The notes below the pieces were generated by a model that was not told where the DNA came from, ran no database searches, and saw only the letters and a program-made list of their open reading frames with translations. A stretch of DNA of 64,000 bases from Bacteroidota bacterium (GTDB taxonomy: Bacteria > Bacteroidota > Bacteroidia > Bacteroidales > F082): NCBI GenBank assembly GCA_014382445.1, contig JACNJS010000087.1, positions 19,280 through 83,279 of the forward strand, written 5' to 3'. This document shows positions 19,777-29,463 of the stretch, one piece after another (within the stretch, counting starts at the first letter, position 1; each line of letters opens with the position of its first letter). Position numbers and translations under genes: made by a program.

Positions 19777-20273
19777 AACAATGCAATAGCCAGAGCATGT
19801 GTAACATTTAATGAACTAATGGGGCCAGGAATGGGGATATACACCTTGTGACCTGCAAACTTTATTACTTCGTCACGAATACCCGCTATTTCATTACCTA
19901 TAAGGAAAGACGTTTTTGCAGGGAACTTAAACTGATAAATGTTTTGTGCATTGGTTGTGGTTTCTATGGCTACTAATGTGTAGTCGGCAGGCATACTAGT
20001 CATTAGTTCATTTGCCTTAATGATTTCCCAGTTTGTTTTCTCGCTGCCTCCCGATGCTGTACGATTTACTTTATGTTTTTTAAATGTGCTTGCTTTATCA
20101 GAAATAAACAAGGTTTGAAGAACACCTATGTTTCCGGCAAGCCGCAATATAGCACCCATATTCTCAGGGCTACGAATGTTATCTGAAACAATAATAGGGC
20201 GGCTCAACGTATCATAAATTGAATAAAGTTTCAATTGGTCGTGGAATATTTGATATGAATTTTGGAATCTCAT
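19749..20273 (-). CDS. SpoU/TrmH family RNA 2'-O-methyltransferase
   Basis: 174 residues from the ATG at 20273; an upstream in-frame ATG at 20300 would add a poor leucine-rich lead. The three SPOUT motifs are all present: N-I-R-S-P-E-N-M-G-A-I-L-R (motif 1), F-L-I-G-N-E-I-A-G-I (motif 2) and I-P-I-P-G-P-I-S-S-L-N-V-T-H-A (motif 3, trefoil-knot SAM site). It methylates a ribose 2'-OH in rRNA or tRNA; the target base is unknown. Its last nine codons lie in the IS target duplication, yet the gene is complete. Confidence 0.9.
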   Translation of the reverse strand: MRFQNSYQIFHDQLKLYSIYDTLSRPIIVSDNIRSPENMGAILRLAGNIGVLQTLFISDKASTFKKHKVNRTASGGSEKTNWEIIKANELMTSMPADYTLVAIETTTNAQNIYQFKFPAKTSFLIGNEIAGIRDEVIKFAGHKVYIPIPGPISSLNVTHALAIALFEWLRQQMM

Positions 20274-20302
20274 AGAAAGCAAAAGTAAAATTAATAACAA
20301 AT

Positions 20303-20338
20303 AAAAACCCCGTTCTGTTTACATTGAACGGGGTTTTT
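20303..20338 (-). terminator. rho-independent terminator of the T9SS gene at 20361
   Basis: A perfect 13-bp stem AAAAACCCCGTTC / GAACGGGGTTTTT around a ten-base loop. It lies 22 bp past the stop of the upstream minus-strand gene and before the SpoU gene. A- and T-runs on both sides make it usable in both directions. Confidence 0.88.
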
Positions 20339-20360
20339 AATGATTGGTTGTAAGAATATT

Positions 20361-21932
20361 TTATTTTATAATAATCTTTTTTGTAGAAATGCCATTAACG
20401 GTTTCCACTTGAACAAAGTATATACCGGCTTGTAGGTTATTTACATCTATCTGTGTTTTTAGCAAGTTTATATTTTTGCTATAAACTTGCTGTCCCGCTG
20501 TATTCACTACCTTCAGGCTAAGTATTTCATTTTTGCTATCAATATAAAGTACATCGGTTGCAGGATTAGGGAACATAATTGCTGATTCAAGCTCGGTAGT
20601 ATTATTATCATCAATACCTACACCGCCGCCGGTTGTAATCATTCTGAAATGAAAATCGTAGGCAGCCGGTCCCCATGAACCACCAGACAAAGCAAATGAG
20701 CGATTTGCAATAAGATTGGCCATTGTAATTTTAACTGTGTCTTCCGGAATGGTGATACCAATAAACACATCTCCTGGCGACATGCTCAATTCAGCTGAAT
20801 AAGCACGAAGGTCAACTACTGTCATTGGATTTGGATCTGCCGGTGATGCTGCTGGGGTTACTTCGAAAGGAGTGATAAGGTCATCTCCAGGTCCATTTGC
20901 CCCCTCTCCCCATACATGGAACATGAAGTTCTTATTTGGTGGCAGGCTTTGATCCTGATAATTTCTTATCAAGCCAGTTACTATTTGAGTGTGGTATTCC
21001 AAAGTAAATACTACTGCTGATCCATCACCTGCAAGCAAGTTTGTATAAAAAGCTACTTCTGGGTCATCATAGTACATATATTCACCTGTAATGTATTTGT
21101 AATCATCGGTTATAGCAGTATTGTTATTGGCAGAAGCATCTGTAGCTTCTACATTAAATACAACCATACTGCCCGGTGTTTGATAAGGAATAGTGAATTC
21201 ATAATCATCACCACTTATATTAACACCATCACCAATTTGCCAATCACCACCTTCAACCTGATAATTTACTTTAGAAGATTGAATACCTGAAGCATCAATC
21301 AATTGAGCCATAAATACATAATCAAAAAGGCTTCCTTCGTAAAATGTTGGTGGATTGTCATAACCTATATAAGGTGGTGCATTATCTACATCACTCGAGG
21401 TAATTACAAAATCATCGAAATAGATACCATCCACTTCATAACCCCCATCACTGTGAAAGTAAAAACGAACTTTAACATTGCTGCTACCAACATAAGCTCC
21501 CAATGAATATGAATACTCAATCCATGGGTCAAGATTTCCTTCTCCGTTAAAGATGCCAAGGTTGGCAGACGTAGCAAAATCATCATCAGATGCTTGTACT
21601 TTTACCCAGTCAAAGTCGATACTGGTCTCAATATCGTAAATTGACCAGAAGCTAACGCTAGCCGAAAGAATTGACGGATCGGACAAATCCACACCTGTAG
21701 TCATTGTACAATAGGTATTCTGATTTGCTGAATAGTTTCCTCCGGGGCTGTCAGTCATTGAATGTGTTGGTGAATAAGATTGTGCATCGGTAAGACCCCA
21801 AGCACCAGTAAGATCCCAATTTGCACTTCCGTTTTCAAAATCATCTTCAAACTCAACGGTTTGACCAATCAATTGTAATGACATTGTGGTTAATAACGCA
21901 ATAAATAAGCGTAAAATCGTAATTTTTTTCAT
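20361..21932 (-). CDS. T9SS-exported protein with a jelly-roll-like domain
   Basis: 523 residues. A signal peptide (about 1-23, MKKITILRLFIALL) precedes a domain starting F-E-D-D-F-E-N-G-S-A-N-W and ending D-G-I-Y-F-D-D-F-V-I-T (about 28-180). That resembles MAM or peptidase-associated concanavalin-like modules. The C-terminal about 75 residues form a type A sorting domain (F-P-N-P-A-T-D-V-L-Y-I ... G-I-Y-F-V-Q-V), which directs export through the type IX system and cell-surface anchoring or release. No catalytic motif seen. A matching promoter lies upstream at 21972-22001. Confidence 0.85.
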   Translation of the reverse strand: MKKITILRLFIALLTTMSLQLIGQTVEFEDDFENGSANWDLTGAWGLTDAQSYSPTHSMTDSPGGNYSANQNTYCTMTTGVDLSDPSILSASVSFWSIYDIETSIDFDWVKVQASDDDFATSANLGIFNGEGNLDPWIEYSYSLGAYVGSSNVKVRFYFHSDGGYEVDGIYFDDFVITSSDVDNAPPYIGYDNPPTFYEGSLFDYVFMAQLIDASGIQSSKVNYQVEGGDWQIGDGVNISGDDYEFTIPYQTPGSMVVFNVEATDASANNNTAITDDYKYITGEYMYYDDPEVAFYTNLLAGDGSAVVFTLEYHTQIVTGLIRNYQDQSLPPNKNFMFHVWGEGANGPGDDLITPFEVTPAASPADPNPMTVVDLRAYSAELSMSPGDVFIGITIPEDTVKITMANLIANRSFALSGGSWGPAAYDFHFRMITTGGGVGIDDNNTTELESAIMFPNPATDVLYIDSKNEILSLKVVNTAGQQVYSKNINLLKTQIDVNNLQAGIYFVQVETVNGISTKKIIIK

Positions 21933-21971
21933 AAGCTAAATATTTAGTGAACATTTAATATTATTACTCCC

Positions 21972-22001
21972 CAAAAGTACTTAAAATAATTAGTAATCAA
22001 A
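21972..22001 (-). promoter_or_regulatory. Bacteroidota-type promoter for the T9SS gene
   Basis: On the minus strand: TTTG, 18 bases, then TACTTTTG, which fits TTTG-N(18-20)-TAnnTTTG. The predicted transcription start is about 35 bases before the ATG at 21932. Confidence 0.55.
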
Positions 22002-22044
22002 TTGGAAAAATAAAAAAATGAGCAATCAAATCCTTCATTAAAAC

Positions 22045-22082
22045 AAAAAGCCCTACATGAAAAGATCATATAGGGCTTTTTT
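22045..22082 (-). terminator. terminator of the T9SS gene at 22100
   Basis: Stem AAAAAGCCCTA / TAGGGCTTTTT with a 15-base loop, 18 bp beyond the stop of the minus-strand gene. T-runs on both sides would allow two-way use. Confidence 0.85.
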
Positions 22083-22099
22083 GTAATAGGTCGAAATAC

Positions 22100-24220
22100 T
22101 TATTCAACTATAATTTTTCTATATGCCGAGCCACTTTGAGTTTCAATATTTACAAAATATACTCCTGGCTTAAGTTCGTTTACATCAACAGCAGCTTGAT
22201 TTCCGATTACATTCTTGTCTATCACAAGTTGTCCTGTAACATTAATAATTTGAATATTTGTGATATTTTCAGCTTTAATAATAAGTACGTTATGAGCTGG
22301 ATTTGGATAAACTTGAATACTACTTTTTTCAATTTCTTCCATATCAGTTATAATAACAGTTACTATATTAGATGGGTCGGATACACCACCTCCATCATAA
22401 ACAGCAGTAACAAAATATTCGTGTGAACCAATTGGAGGTTCTAAATCATTGTATTCGGTTACTTCAACAATTGCTGTATTAATTATTGCATCATCACGAT
22501 ATACATTATAACCAAGAAGGCTTCTGGTACTCACAGCTTGATTATTAATTGGATCAACAATCTCAACATGACTGTAATCAGTTGAATGTACTTTATTAAC
22601 ATTTACTGATCTCGGTTTACTAGTTTGTGAGTGAGTAATACCTATCTCAGCAATCTTACCACTTGGATACTGAACAATAGCACGAATCAAATATGCTTCA
22701 CTCCATTGTTCCCAAGTAGAAACATTGTCGAAATCCCAACTTCTGCCATTATTTAGATTAGCATCATAACCTACGAAAGTTGTTCCGTTTATAGATCCAA
22801 AACCAACAACAAAATCACCGGTAAAGGTTATGTCTTGAGATGAAACATCAACTTCCATCCAATTATCGTCAACGGCTGTTGCAGTTTCCATATATATAAC
22901 CTCAGTTCCTGGCTGAGCGCCATCCCATCCAAATACTGTAGCATTAAATGTATTATCACCAGTTTGTATTGAAGTATAAAACTTTAAGGTTAACACCTTG
23001 CAATCAGTATCAGGTGACATATGAGTTGCCATCGTATAACCTTCGTAACTGTATGAGCCTGAAGCCACATCATTATCATATATTAATTCCTCAATGGTTC
23101 CGCCGCCACCAGGAGCCTCCCAAGTGAGTTGAACATCATCATAAGGTCCAACAACTGCTTGCAAGTTTGTAGGTGCTGGAGGATTACCATAAATGTACAT
23201 ACCACCAGTACCTGAAGAAGAAACATTAGTTCCTGCCCATCCGGTTTCTAAATCCAACCATACGGAAGCCTGGAAAGGATATTCTATAGTCATTTCTGTC
23301 CAGGTATGTCCACCATCTTCACTTCGGGAAATTCCCATTTCAGCACCACTGGCAGAACCTATAAGTGTATTTGCAGTACCCGGAACGTGGGAAAAATAAC
23401 GGGCAAAAGCCGGTCCAGAAGTAGAGAACTCCGTCCAGGTTATACCGCCATCATCTGTTTCATTAAGTACACCTTCAATACCCAAGTTAAGATATGATCT
23501 AAAGGCAATACCGTTCATATCATCAAACATAAGCGAACTTACTGTTTCGGAAGAACCAAATACTGTCATAGAAACATCCCAGGTATAACCCATGTCGTTT
23601 GACCTGAAGATTCTACCCTGGTTCGTCCCCCACCAAATGTTGTCACCAAAAGCACAATAATTGCCAGTAATTCCATACTCCCCAGAAGTTGGTGCAGGAA
23701 TATTAGCTTCAGGAACACGTGTCCAAACTTCTCCACCATCAGTTGTAGTGTAAAGCTCATAGTAACCACCAATTGGATCACCTTGGGCAAATCCATCCAT
23801 ATCATTAAAGAAATGAATCACATTTGCAAATGAACTGCTGCCATAAACACCACCTTTTTTCTCCCATGTCGCTCCTCCATCAATTGTTTTGTAAAGTCCC
23901 TGTGATGCACCAGTATTAAATACAGCCCAACAAATATCTGCATCAATAGCAAATAACTGCGAAAGTCCATCACCTAGATTAAAAGTCCCTGCTTGCCATG
24001 TATTTCCACCATCAATTGATCTGGTAAATCCATCATATATAGATCCATCATTGTTTATCGCCAATCCCCATATGGCAGTATTATCATTCATACCAAGCGA
24101 CATTTGTCCAACTCCTTTATCTGTTGGCAAACCAGAATCCACCTGATTCCATCCAGGTTGGCTCATCGCTGCAAAGCCCAAGGCAATTAATATTGCCATT
24201 AAAAAAGTAATTTTTTTCAT
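22100..24220 (-). CDS. T9SS-exported BNR-repeat (sialidase-like propeller) protein
   Basis: 706 residues. Signal peptide 1-20. Residues about 25-350 contain BNR/Asp-box repeats such as S-I-D-G-G-N-T-W, T-I-D-G-G-A-T-W, T-T-D-G-G-E-V-W and S-E-D-G-G-H-T-W, which form a beta-propeller. A fibronectin-like segment (P-A-P-T-N-L-Q-A-V) and a beta domain follow. A T9SS sorting domain ends the protein (Y-P-N-P-A-H-N-V-L-I-I ... G-V-Y-F-V-N-I-E). No sialidase active-site set is visible, so binding or a structural role is as likely as catalysis. Confidence 0.87.
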   Translation of the reverse strand: MKKITFLMAILIALGFAAMSQPGWNQVDSGLPTDKGVGQMSLGMNDNTAIWGLAINNDGSIYDGFTRSIDGGNTWQAGTFNLGDGLSQLFAIDADICWAVFNTGASQGLYKTIDGGATWEKKGGVYGSSSFANVIHFFNDMDGFAQGDPIGGYYELYTTTDGGEVWTRVPEANIPAPTSGEYGITGNYCAFGDNIWWGTNQGRIFRSNDMGYTWDVSMTVFGSSETVSSLMFDDMNGIAFRSYLNLGIEGVLNETDDGGITWTEFSTSGPAFARYFSHVPGTANTLIGSASGAEMGISRSEDGGHTWTEMTIEYPFQASVWLDLETGWAGTNVSSSGTGGMYIYGNPPAPTNLQAVVGPYDDVQLTWEAPGGGGTIEELIYDNDVASGSYSYEGYTMATHMSPDTDCKVLTLKFYTSIQTGDNTFNATVFGWDGAQPGTEVIYMETATAVDDNWMEVDVSSQDITFTGDFVVGFGSINGTTFVGYDANLNNGRSWDFDNVSTWEQWSEAYLIRAIVQYPSGKIAEIGITHSQTSKPRSVNVNKVHSTDYSHVEIVDPINNQAVSTRSLLGYNVYRDDAIINTAIVEVTEYNDLEPPIGSHEYFVTAVYDGGGVSDPSNIVTVIITDMEEIEKSSIQVYPNPAHNVLIIKAENITNIQIINVTGQLVIDKNVIGNQAAVDVNELKPGVYFVNIETQSGSAYRKIIVE

Positions 24221-24367
24221 AAGTAAAATATTTTGTGTTATTAATATGATTGGTTATTATTTTTCAAATCTATAAAAAATTTTAACACCAATAGTTTATA
24301 TGTGTTTACTTTGTAGATAATTTGTAATAATTGATTTGACAGTTTGTTGAAGAAAATCAATTCATAA

Positions 24368-25036
24368 TTATAATTTCCATGCCCTCAAAAATTCCCTTTT
24401 TCCCGGTGGACCAGGAAGCTTTTCAATTCTAAAACCTGCTTCTTTTAAGGCTCTTTTAACAATCCCTTTGCACGAATATGTTGTTAATACACTATCAGCT
24501 ACCATAGATTTATAAATATTGATAAAGATATCTGGTGTCCAAACCTCAGGTTGCGCATCAGGTGAAAATGCATCAAAAAAAACTACATTGTAGTAACTGT
24601 CAGGAAGATTTGCATCTTCTATTAAATCACTATTCACTTGAAATAAAAATTTGCCCGACAGCTTTTTACTATTACCAATATCGTTGTGAATATCTAAAAA
24701 TAGGTTTTTATCGATCCCCAATTGGTTTGGATAATTAAGAAGCAATGCTTCATTTTTGCATATAGGAAATGGCTCCAATCCATAATAAGTAACAGATATA
24801 TTATTTTCTTCCGACCACAAGTATGCCAGTAACATATTCAATCCGGTACCGCTTCCTACTTCAAGTATTCTAAGGTCTGTTAAGTTCTTATCAATAACTG
24901 TATTTAATCCCGCATCTATAAATATATGTTTCGATTCCTGAATTGCGCCAAAACCTGAATGGTAATTTTCGCCAAATTTTTCACTGAATATGGTATGCGA
25001 TCCGTCATCGGTAAGGAGCAATCTGTTTTTAATCAT
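24368..25036 (-). CDS. mnmD: stand-alone tRNA mnm5s2U methyltransferase MnmD
   Basis: 222 residues equivalent to the N-terminal half of E. coli MnmC (DUF752). The SAM motif is I-L-E-V-G-S-G-T-G-L-N near residues 55-65. The family signature is V-V-F-F-D-A-F-S-P-D-A-Q-P-E-V-W near 145-160. It adds the last methyl group of 5-methylaminomethyl-2-thiouridine at tRNA wobble position 34. No FAD-dependent MnmC oxidase half is fused to it, as is usual outside Proteobacteria. Confidence 0.9.
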   Translation of the reverse strand: MIKNRLLLTDDGSHTIFSEKFGENYHSGFGAIQESKHIFIDAGLNTVIDKNLTDLRILEVGSGTGLNMLLAYLWSEENNISVTYYGLEPFPICKNEALLLNYPNQLGIDKNLFLDIHNDIGNSKKLSGKFLFQVNSDLIEDANLPDSYYNVVFFDAFSPDAQPEVWTPDIFINIYKSMVADSVLTTYSCKGIVKRALKEAGFRIEKLPGPPGKREFLRAWKL

Positions 25037-25123
25037 AGTATGATATTTACTCTTGACAAATATATCTTAAACCTGATACACCGGAAATAACTAACATCAA
25101 TCAACAAAAAACCAATATCAGAG

Positions 25124-26950
25124 TTAAGACCCTAACAATTTCTTTATAAGGTCTGCTCTGCCAAGCTTCAGCAAACTGCTTTTAATCCTGTTTCTGTATT
25201 CGGGTTTATACCAAAAAAAATACATGTGCTGACGCTCTCTTTCTTCTTTTGTGCGGGCAACATATACAGGTTTTAAATTATGTGGGTCAATTCCTGTATA
25301 ATACATTACCGTGGCAACGGTCATTGGTGTTGGCGTAAAACCCTGTACCTGTTCGAGATGCAATCCTGCAGCTTTTGTATCGGCAGCCAGTTGGGCCATA
25401 TCTTCCTCAGTACTTCCTGGATGGCTTGAGATAAAGTATGGTATTATTTGTTGCTTTAAACCTGCTTTCGCAGAAATTGATAAAAACTTATTTTTAAACA
25501 AGTCATAGAGTTTGAAAGAAGGCTTTCGCATAATTTTCAACACATCATCAGAAGTATGCTCAGGTGCTATCTTTAACCGGCCGGAAACATTTTTTGAAAC
25601 AACACGGTTCAGGTAGGTTTCCATGTCATCACCACCTTTAGCATTATACTCTTTAATAAGAAGATCATACCTTATGCCACTCCCAATTGTCACTTTTTTT
25701 ATTTCGGGTAATGATTCAACCTTTTCATATAAGTTGAGTAATGGCTTATGCGATGTGTTAAGATTAGTACATATTTTTGGAAATATACATGACGGTCGTT
25801 TGCAGCTTTCACAGATGCTTAGATCAACGCCTTTCATTTGATACATATTTGCAGAGGGTCCTCCTAAATCAGTAAGGTACCCCTTAAAATCTGATAATTT
25901 GGATACCTTCTTTACTTCGTCAATAATTGATTTCTCCGTTCGTGATGATACAAACTTACCCTGATGTGCCGAAATAGTGCAAAAGCTACATCCGCCAAAG
26001 CATCCACGGTGAATATTAACCGAAAACTTAATCATCTCATAAGCTGGAATTGGGCCCTTACTATTATATTTAGGATGAGGCATCCTGCTATATGGGAGAT
26101 CATAAATTTTGTCGATTTTCTTTTCACTCAAATATGGAATTGCAGGATTTACAACCAGATATGTATTATCAATTTGCTGAACCAATCGCTTTGCATGTAT
26201 ACTATTCGACTCAACTTCTATAACTTTAAAGTTACCGGCAAAAATAAATTTGTCGTGTAAACACTCCTCATGCGAAGCAATGAAATTTGTTTCCCACTTT
26301 TTATTTACAGGAATTTCTGATTTTGAATTTGTAAAAAAAGCTGTTTGAGGTATCGTGTTTAATTTAGTAAAAGGAACACCCTTTTTAAGCAATTTTACAA
26401 TTTGTATGATCGGTTCTTCGCCCATACCATAAACCATCAAATCGGCACCCGATTGCCACAACATACTCGGTTTAAGTTCATCCTTCCAGTAATCATAATG
26501 AGTAAACCTTCGCATCGAAGCCTCCACTCCGCCAATAATAACAGGAATATCCGGAAAAATATCCTTTAATATTTTTGTATAAACAATTGTGGGGTAATCG
26601 GGTCTGAAGCCAGATTTATTGCCTGGAGTATAAGCATCATTTGACCTTAGTCGGCGGTTAGCAGTATAATGATTAACCATTGAATCCATTACACCGGCCG
26701 AAACTCCAAAAAATAAACGAGGTTTTCCAAGTTTCTTAAAATCTCTAAAGTCATCACGCCAGTTAGGTTGCGGAACAATGGCAACTTTGAGTCCCATATC
26801 TTCAAGCACCCTTCCTATTACAGCAATCCCAAATGATGGATGATCGATATAAGCATCACCGGTAAAAAGGATTACATCAAGTTGATCCCATCCTCTTTCC
26901 TTCACTTCCTTGATTGTTGTAGGAAGCCATACTTGTTTATCAATCATCAT
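25124..26950 (-). CDS. YgiQ family radical SAM protein
   Basis: 608 residues with the UPF0313/YgiQ layout: a cobalamin-binding-like N-terminal domain (D-H-P-S-F-G-I-A-V-I-G-R-V-L near residue 40) and a radical SAM core. The iron-sulfur motif is C-F-G-G-C-S-F-C near residue 317-324, i.e. CxxxCxxC. A second cysteine set, I-C-E-S-C-K-R-P-S-C, lies near residue 380. The reaction is not established for the family. An ATG one codon on is an equal start. Only 17 bp separate it from dapF, so the two are probably co-transcribed. Confidence 0.9.
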   Translation of the reverse strand: MMIDKQVWLPTTIKEVKERGWDQLDVILFTGDAYIDHPSFGIAVIGRVLEDMGLKVAIVPQPNWRDDFRDFKKLGKPRLFFGVSAGVMDSMVNHYTANRRLRSNDAYTPGNKSGFRPDYPTIVYTKILKDIFPDIPVIIGGVEASMRRFTHYDYWKDELKPSMLWQSGADLMVYGMGEEPIIQIVKLLKKGVPFTKLNTIPQTAFFTNSKSEIPVNKKWETNFIASHEECLHDKFIFAGNFKVIEVESNSIHAKRLVQQIDNTYLVVNPAIPYLSEKKIDKIYDLPYSRMPHPKYNSKGPIPAYEMIKFSVNIHRGCFGGCSFCTISAHQGKFVSSRTEKSIIDEVKKVSKLSDFKGYLTDLGGPSANMYQMKGVDLSICESCKRPSCIFPKICTNLNTSHKPLLNLYEKVESLPEIKKVTIGSGIRYDLLIKEYNAKGGDDMETYLNRVVSKNVSGRLKIAPEHTSDDVLKIMRKPSFKLYDLFKNKFLSISAKAGLKQQIIPYFISSHPGSTEEDMAQLAADTKAAGLHLEQVQGFTPTPMTVATVMYYTGIDPHNLKPVYVARTKEERERQHMYFFWYKPEYRNRIKSSLLKLGRADLIKKLLGS

Positions 26951-26967
26951 TTACCAATTGTCAATCA

Positions 26968-27774
26968 TCATTCAGCAATCACTGCATCCCCTTCAAATAC
27001 AAACTCCGCAGGTCCTCTTAGCCAAATATTTGTAAATCTTTTGCTATTATCACCTTTACTTTGTGTAAAACTCACTTTAAAATCACCACCTGCAGTATGA
27101 ATTGAAACTACCTCTTTTCCTGTTTCCAGAAAAGCAGCAATGGCAGCTGCAGCTACACCGGTACCACACGAAAGGGTTTCTTCTTCAACTCCTCTTTCAT
27201 AAGTTCTTACAAATAATCTCTCTTTGCTTAGTTCAACGAAATTAACGTTAGTGCCGTCGGGAGCAAATCGCTCGCTTTGGCGTGTTTTTCTACCTTCATG
27301 CGCAACATCAATTTCAGCTGCTTTGTCAACAAACTCCACGTAATGCGGCGAACCCGTATCAAGAAAATAATATCCCTCATTTTCTTCAACTTCATTTACA
27401 TCAGTCAACTGCAAGCTAACATCCCATTCTTTTCCGGCAACTATTTCTTTCTCGATTATGGCTTTATGCGGCCCGTCGTATGCTTCAAACACCATCTCAT
27501 TATCAGATAATCCTATCAAATTAGTGAAAGCAGCAATGCACCTTCCTCCATTTCCACACATACTGCTTATGTTGCCATCGGAGTTATAATAAACCATCTC
27601 AAAATCATACTTTTGAGATATATTCACCAACATCAAACCATCAGCGCCTATTCCAAATTTTCTATTACAAATCCTCTGAATCTGTAATTTGCTTAACAAT
27701 AACTTATTACTGCGATTATCAAGTATTACAAAGTCGTTGCCATTTCCCTGAAACTTATGAAAATGTATCTTCAT
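26968..27774 (-). CDS. dapF: diaminopimelate epimerase
   Basis: 268 residues with the two catalytic cysteines of DapF: C73 in M-C-G-N-G-G-R-C and a second near residue 207 in E-T-L-S-C-G-T-G. The N-terminal G-N-G-N-D-F-V-I-L-D is also diagnostic. It converts LL- to meso-diaminopimelate for lysine and peptidoglycan, which fits the cell-wall genes elsewhere in the window. First gene of a likely two-gene unit with the radical SAM gene, and divergent from htrA. Confidence 0.96.
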   Translation of the reverse strand: MKIHFHKFQGNGNDFVILDNRSNKLLLSKLQIQRICNRKFGIGADGLMLVNISQKYDFEMVYYNSDGNISSMCGNGGRCIAAFTNLIGLSDNEMVFEAYDGPHKAIIEKEIVAGKEWDVSLQLTDVNEVEENEGYYFLDTGSPHYVEFVDKAAEIDVAHEGRKTRQSERFAPDGTNVNFVELSKERLFVRTYERGVEEETLSCGTGVAAAAIAAFLETGKEVVSIHTAGGDFKVSFTQSKGDNSKRFTNIWLRGPAEFVFEGDAVIAE

Positions 27775-27901
27775 GAAAAATTAATTTAATGCAACATTTA
27801 GCATAATTAATCCGTTGAATTTAATGATCGCAGGATTTAACATTAATTAACCATTATAAAAAAATTAATGTTTTAAATTGCCGTTATAAAAACAAAAATA
27901 C

Positions 27902-29386
27902 ATGAGAAAAATGAGACCTATATCAATTTCAAAAAGTTTTTTAGGTGTTGCTGCTGGCGCACTGTTAATTTTTTTTGCATTATTTATTGTAAACGGGTTC
28001 AATAAAAGTAATTCTACGCAAGTAGATGTCAGCCAAAAACAAAATGTAGATAATCAAGTACTACCAGCTATTTATAATGTAAGCAGCATGCCACAGCAAG
28101 CTGTTGACTTTACTTATGCAGCTGAGAAATCGGTGGATGCTGTCGTTCATATCAAAACCAGAATTATTTCACGGTCAAAACCATCATACGATTTTTTTGA
28201 CCAATTCAGAGAATATTTACACCAATATCCTCCAGGTCAAAACAGTTTTGTAGCATTTGGATCAGGAGTAATTATATCTTCCGATGGATACATAGTTACC
28301 AATAATCATGTGATTGATGGTGCAGATAAAATATCTGTTACTTTCAACGATGAGCGCGAAATTGAAGGTGAGGTTATTGGAGTTGATCCCAGCACTGATT
28401 TAGCGGTAATAAAAGTTAAAGAAAATGGTTTGCCTTTTTTAACGTTTGGTAATTCCGATAATGTAAAAATTGGTGAGTGGGTGCTTGCCGTAGGAAATCC
28501 ATTTAATCTGAACTCCACAGTAACAGCAGGTATTGTAAGTGCCAAAGCACGTAACATTAATATATTAGGCGGACAGTCATCAATTGAGTCATTTATACAA
28601 ACCGATGCCGTTGTAAACAAAGGCAATAGTGGTGGGGCTCTGGTAAACACAAAGGCTGAACTTATTGGTATAAATGCGGCAATAGCTTCTCATACTGGTG
28701 TTTACGAAGGTTACTCATTTGCTATTCCTGTAAATATTGTGCGAAAAGTAGTTAACGACATTATGGAATATGGTGAAACCCAAAGGGGTTATCTGGGTAT
28801 TCAAATTCAGGATATAAATGCTGAATTTGCAGAAGCAAACGGCCTTGAAAGTGTTGATGGTATTTATGTTGCAGGTGTTGCTGAAAATAGTGGAGCCTAT
28901 GATGCAGGAATTTTAGAAGGTGATGTTATTCTTTCAATAAATGGGACTTCAACAAATAGTTTATCCTCACTACTAGGGTTAATAGCACAATACAATCCAG
29001 GAACAATAGTAAAGGTTGAGATTATCCGTGACAACCGAAAAATTACTTATGATGTAACCTTAAAAAATAAAAATGGAACAACATTAATAGTAAAATCGGG
29101 TGATTCATTTTATAACGAATTTCTTGGAGCTAAATTACAACGTGTAACTGTTGAGGAACTTCGAGAGCTTGAAATAACTAACGGGTTAAAAATAATAAAA
29201 ATTGACAATGGTATACTTAGTAAAAGTGGTATTAATGAGGGTTTTATCATAACTGAAATAAATGGCGACATGGTAAATTCGCAGGATAACTTATTAACCG
29301 CATTAAATAAATCACAAAGAAACATAATCCGCCTTAAAGGAATATATCCCAACGGCGTGAGAGTTTCATACGAATTTATGCTTTAA
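27902..29386 (+). CDS. htrA: periplasmic HtrA/Deg serine protease with two PDZ domains
   Basis: 494 residues. One N-terminal membrane helix or uncleaved signal (about 12-30). The trypsin-like domain carries the triad His (V-T-N-N-H-V-I-D-G-A, near 136), Asp (D-P-S-T-D-L-A-V-I-K-V, near 166) and Ser (G-N-S-G-G-A, near 242). Two PDZ domains follow, at about 295-385 and 400-490. It degrades or refolds damaged envelope proteins. Upstream of rpoD on the same strand; the gap to the rpoD start is 77 bp. Confidence 0.94.
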   Translation: MRKMRPISISKSFLGVAAGALLIFFALFIVNGFNKSNSTQVDVSQKQNVDNQVLPAIYNVSSMPQQAVDFTYAAEKSVDAVVHIKTRIISRSKPSYDFFDQFREYLHQYPPGQNSFVAFGSGVIISSDGYIVTNNHVIDGADKISVTFNDEREIEGEVIGVDPSTDLAVIKVKENGLPFLTFGNSDNVKIGEWVLAVGNPFNLNSTVTAGIVSAKARNINILGGQSSIESFIQTDAVVNKGNSGGALVNTKAELIGINAAIASHTGVYEGYSFAIPVNIVRKVVNDIMEYGETQRGYLGIQIQDINAEFAEANGLESVDGIYVAGVAENSGAYDAGILEGDVILSINGTSTNSLSSLLGLIAQYNPGTIVKVEIIRDNRKITYDVTLKNKNGTTLIVKSGDSFYNEFLGAKLQRVTVEELRELEITNGLKIIKIDNGILSKSGINEGFIITEINGDMVNSQDNLLTALNKSQRNIIRLKGIYPNGVRVSYEFML

Positions 29387-29389
29387 TTA

Positions 29390-29419
29390 TTTGTTTCTTT
29401 TAATATTTTTTATATCTTG
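29390..29419 (+). promoter_or_regulatory. candidate promoter of rpoD
   Basis: TTTG (29390-29393), 19 bases, then TATCTTG (29413-29419), close to the Bacteroidota TTTG / TAnnTTTG pattern with one base missing in the second box. About 45 bases before the chosen rpoD ATG. Confidence 0.42.
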
Positions 29420-29463
29420 CATTGCTGTTTCCTAAAATTCAGATTACATCGCATTCCTGTAGC

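Noticed and set aside
20280..20287. TACTTTTG box (minus strand) only seven bases before the SpoU ATG; a similar TAATTTTG at 8649-8656 before valS
   Set aside because: A promoter there would give nearly leaderless mRNAs and no upstream TTTG box is present; such AT-rich matches are expected by chance.
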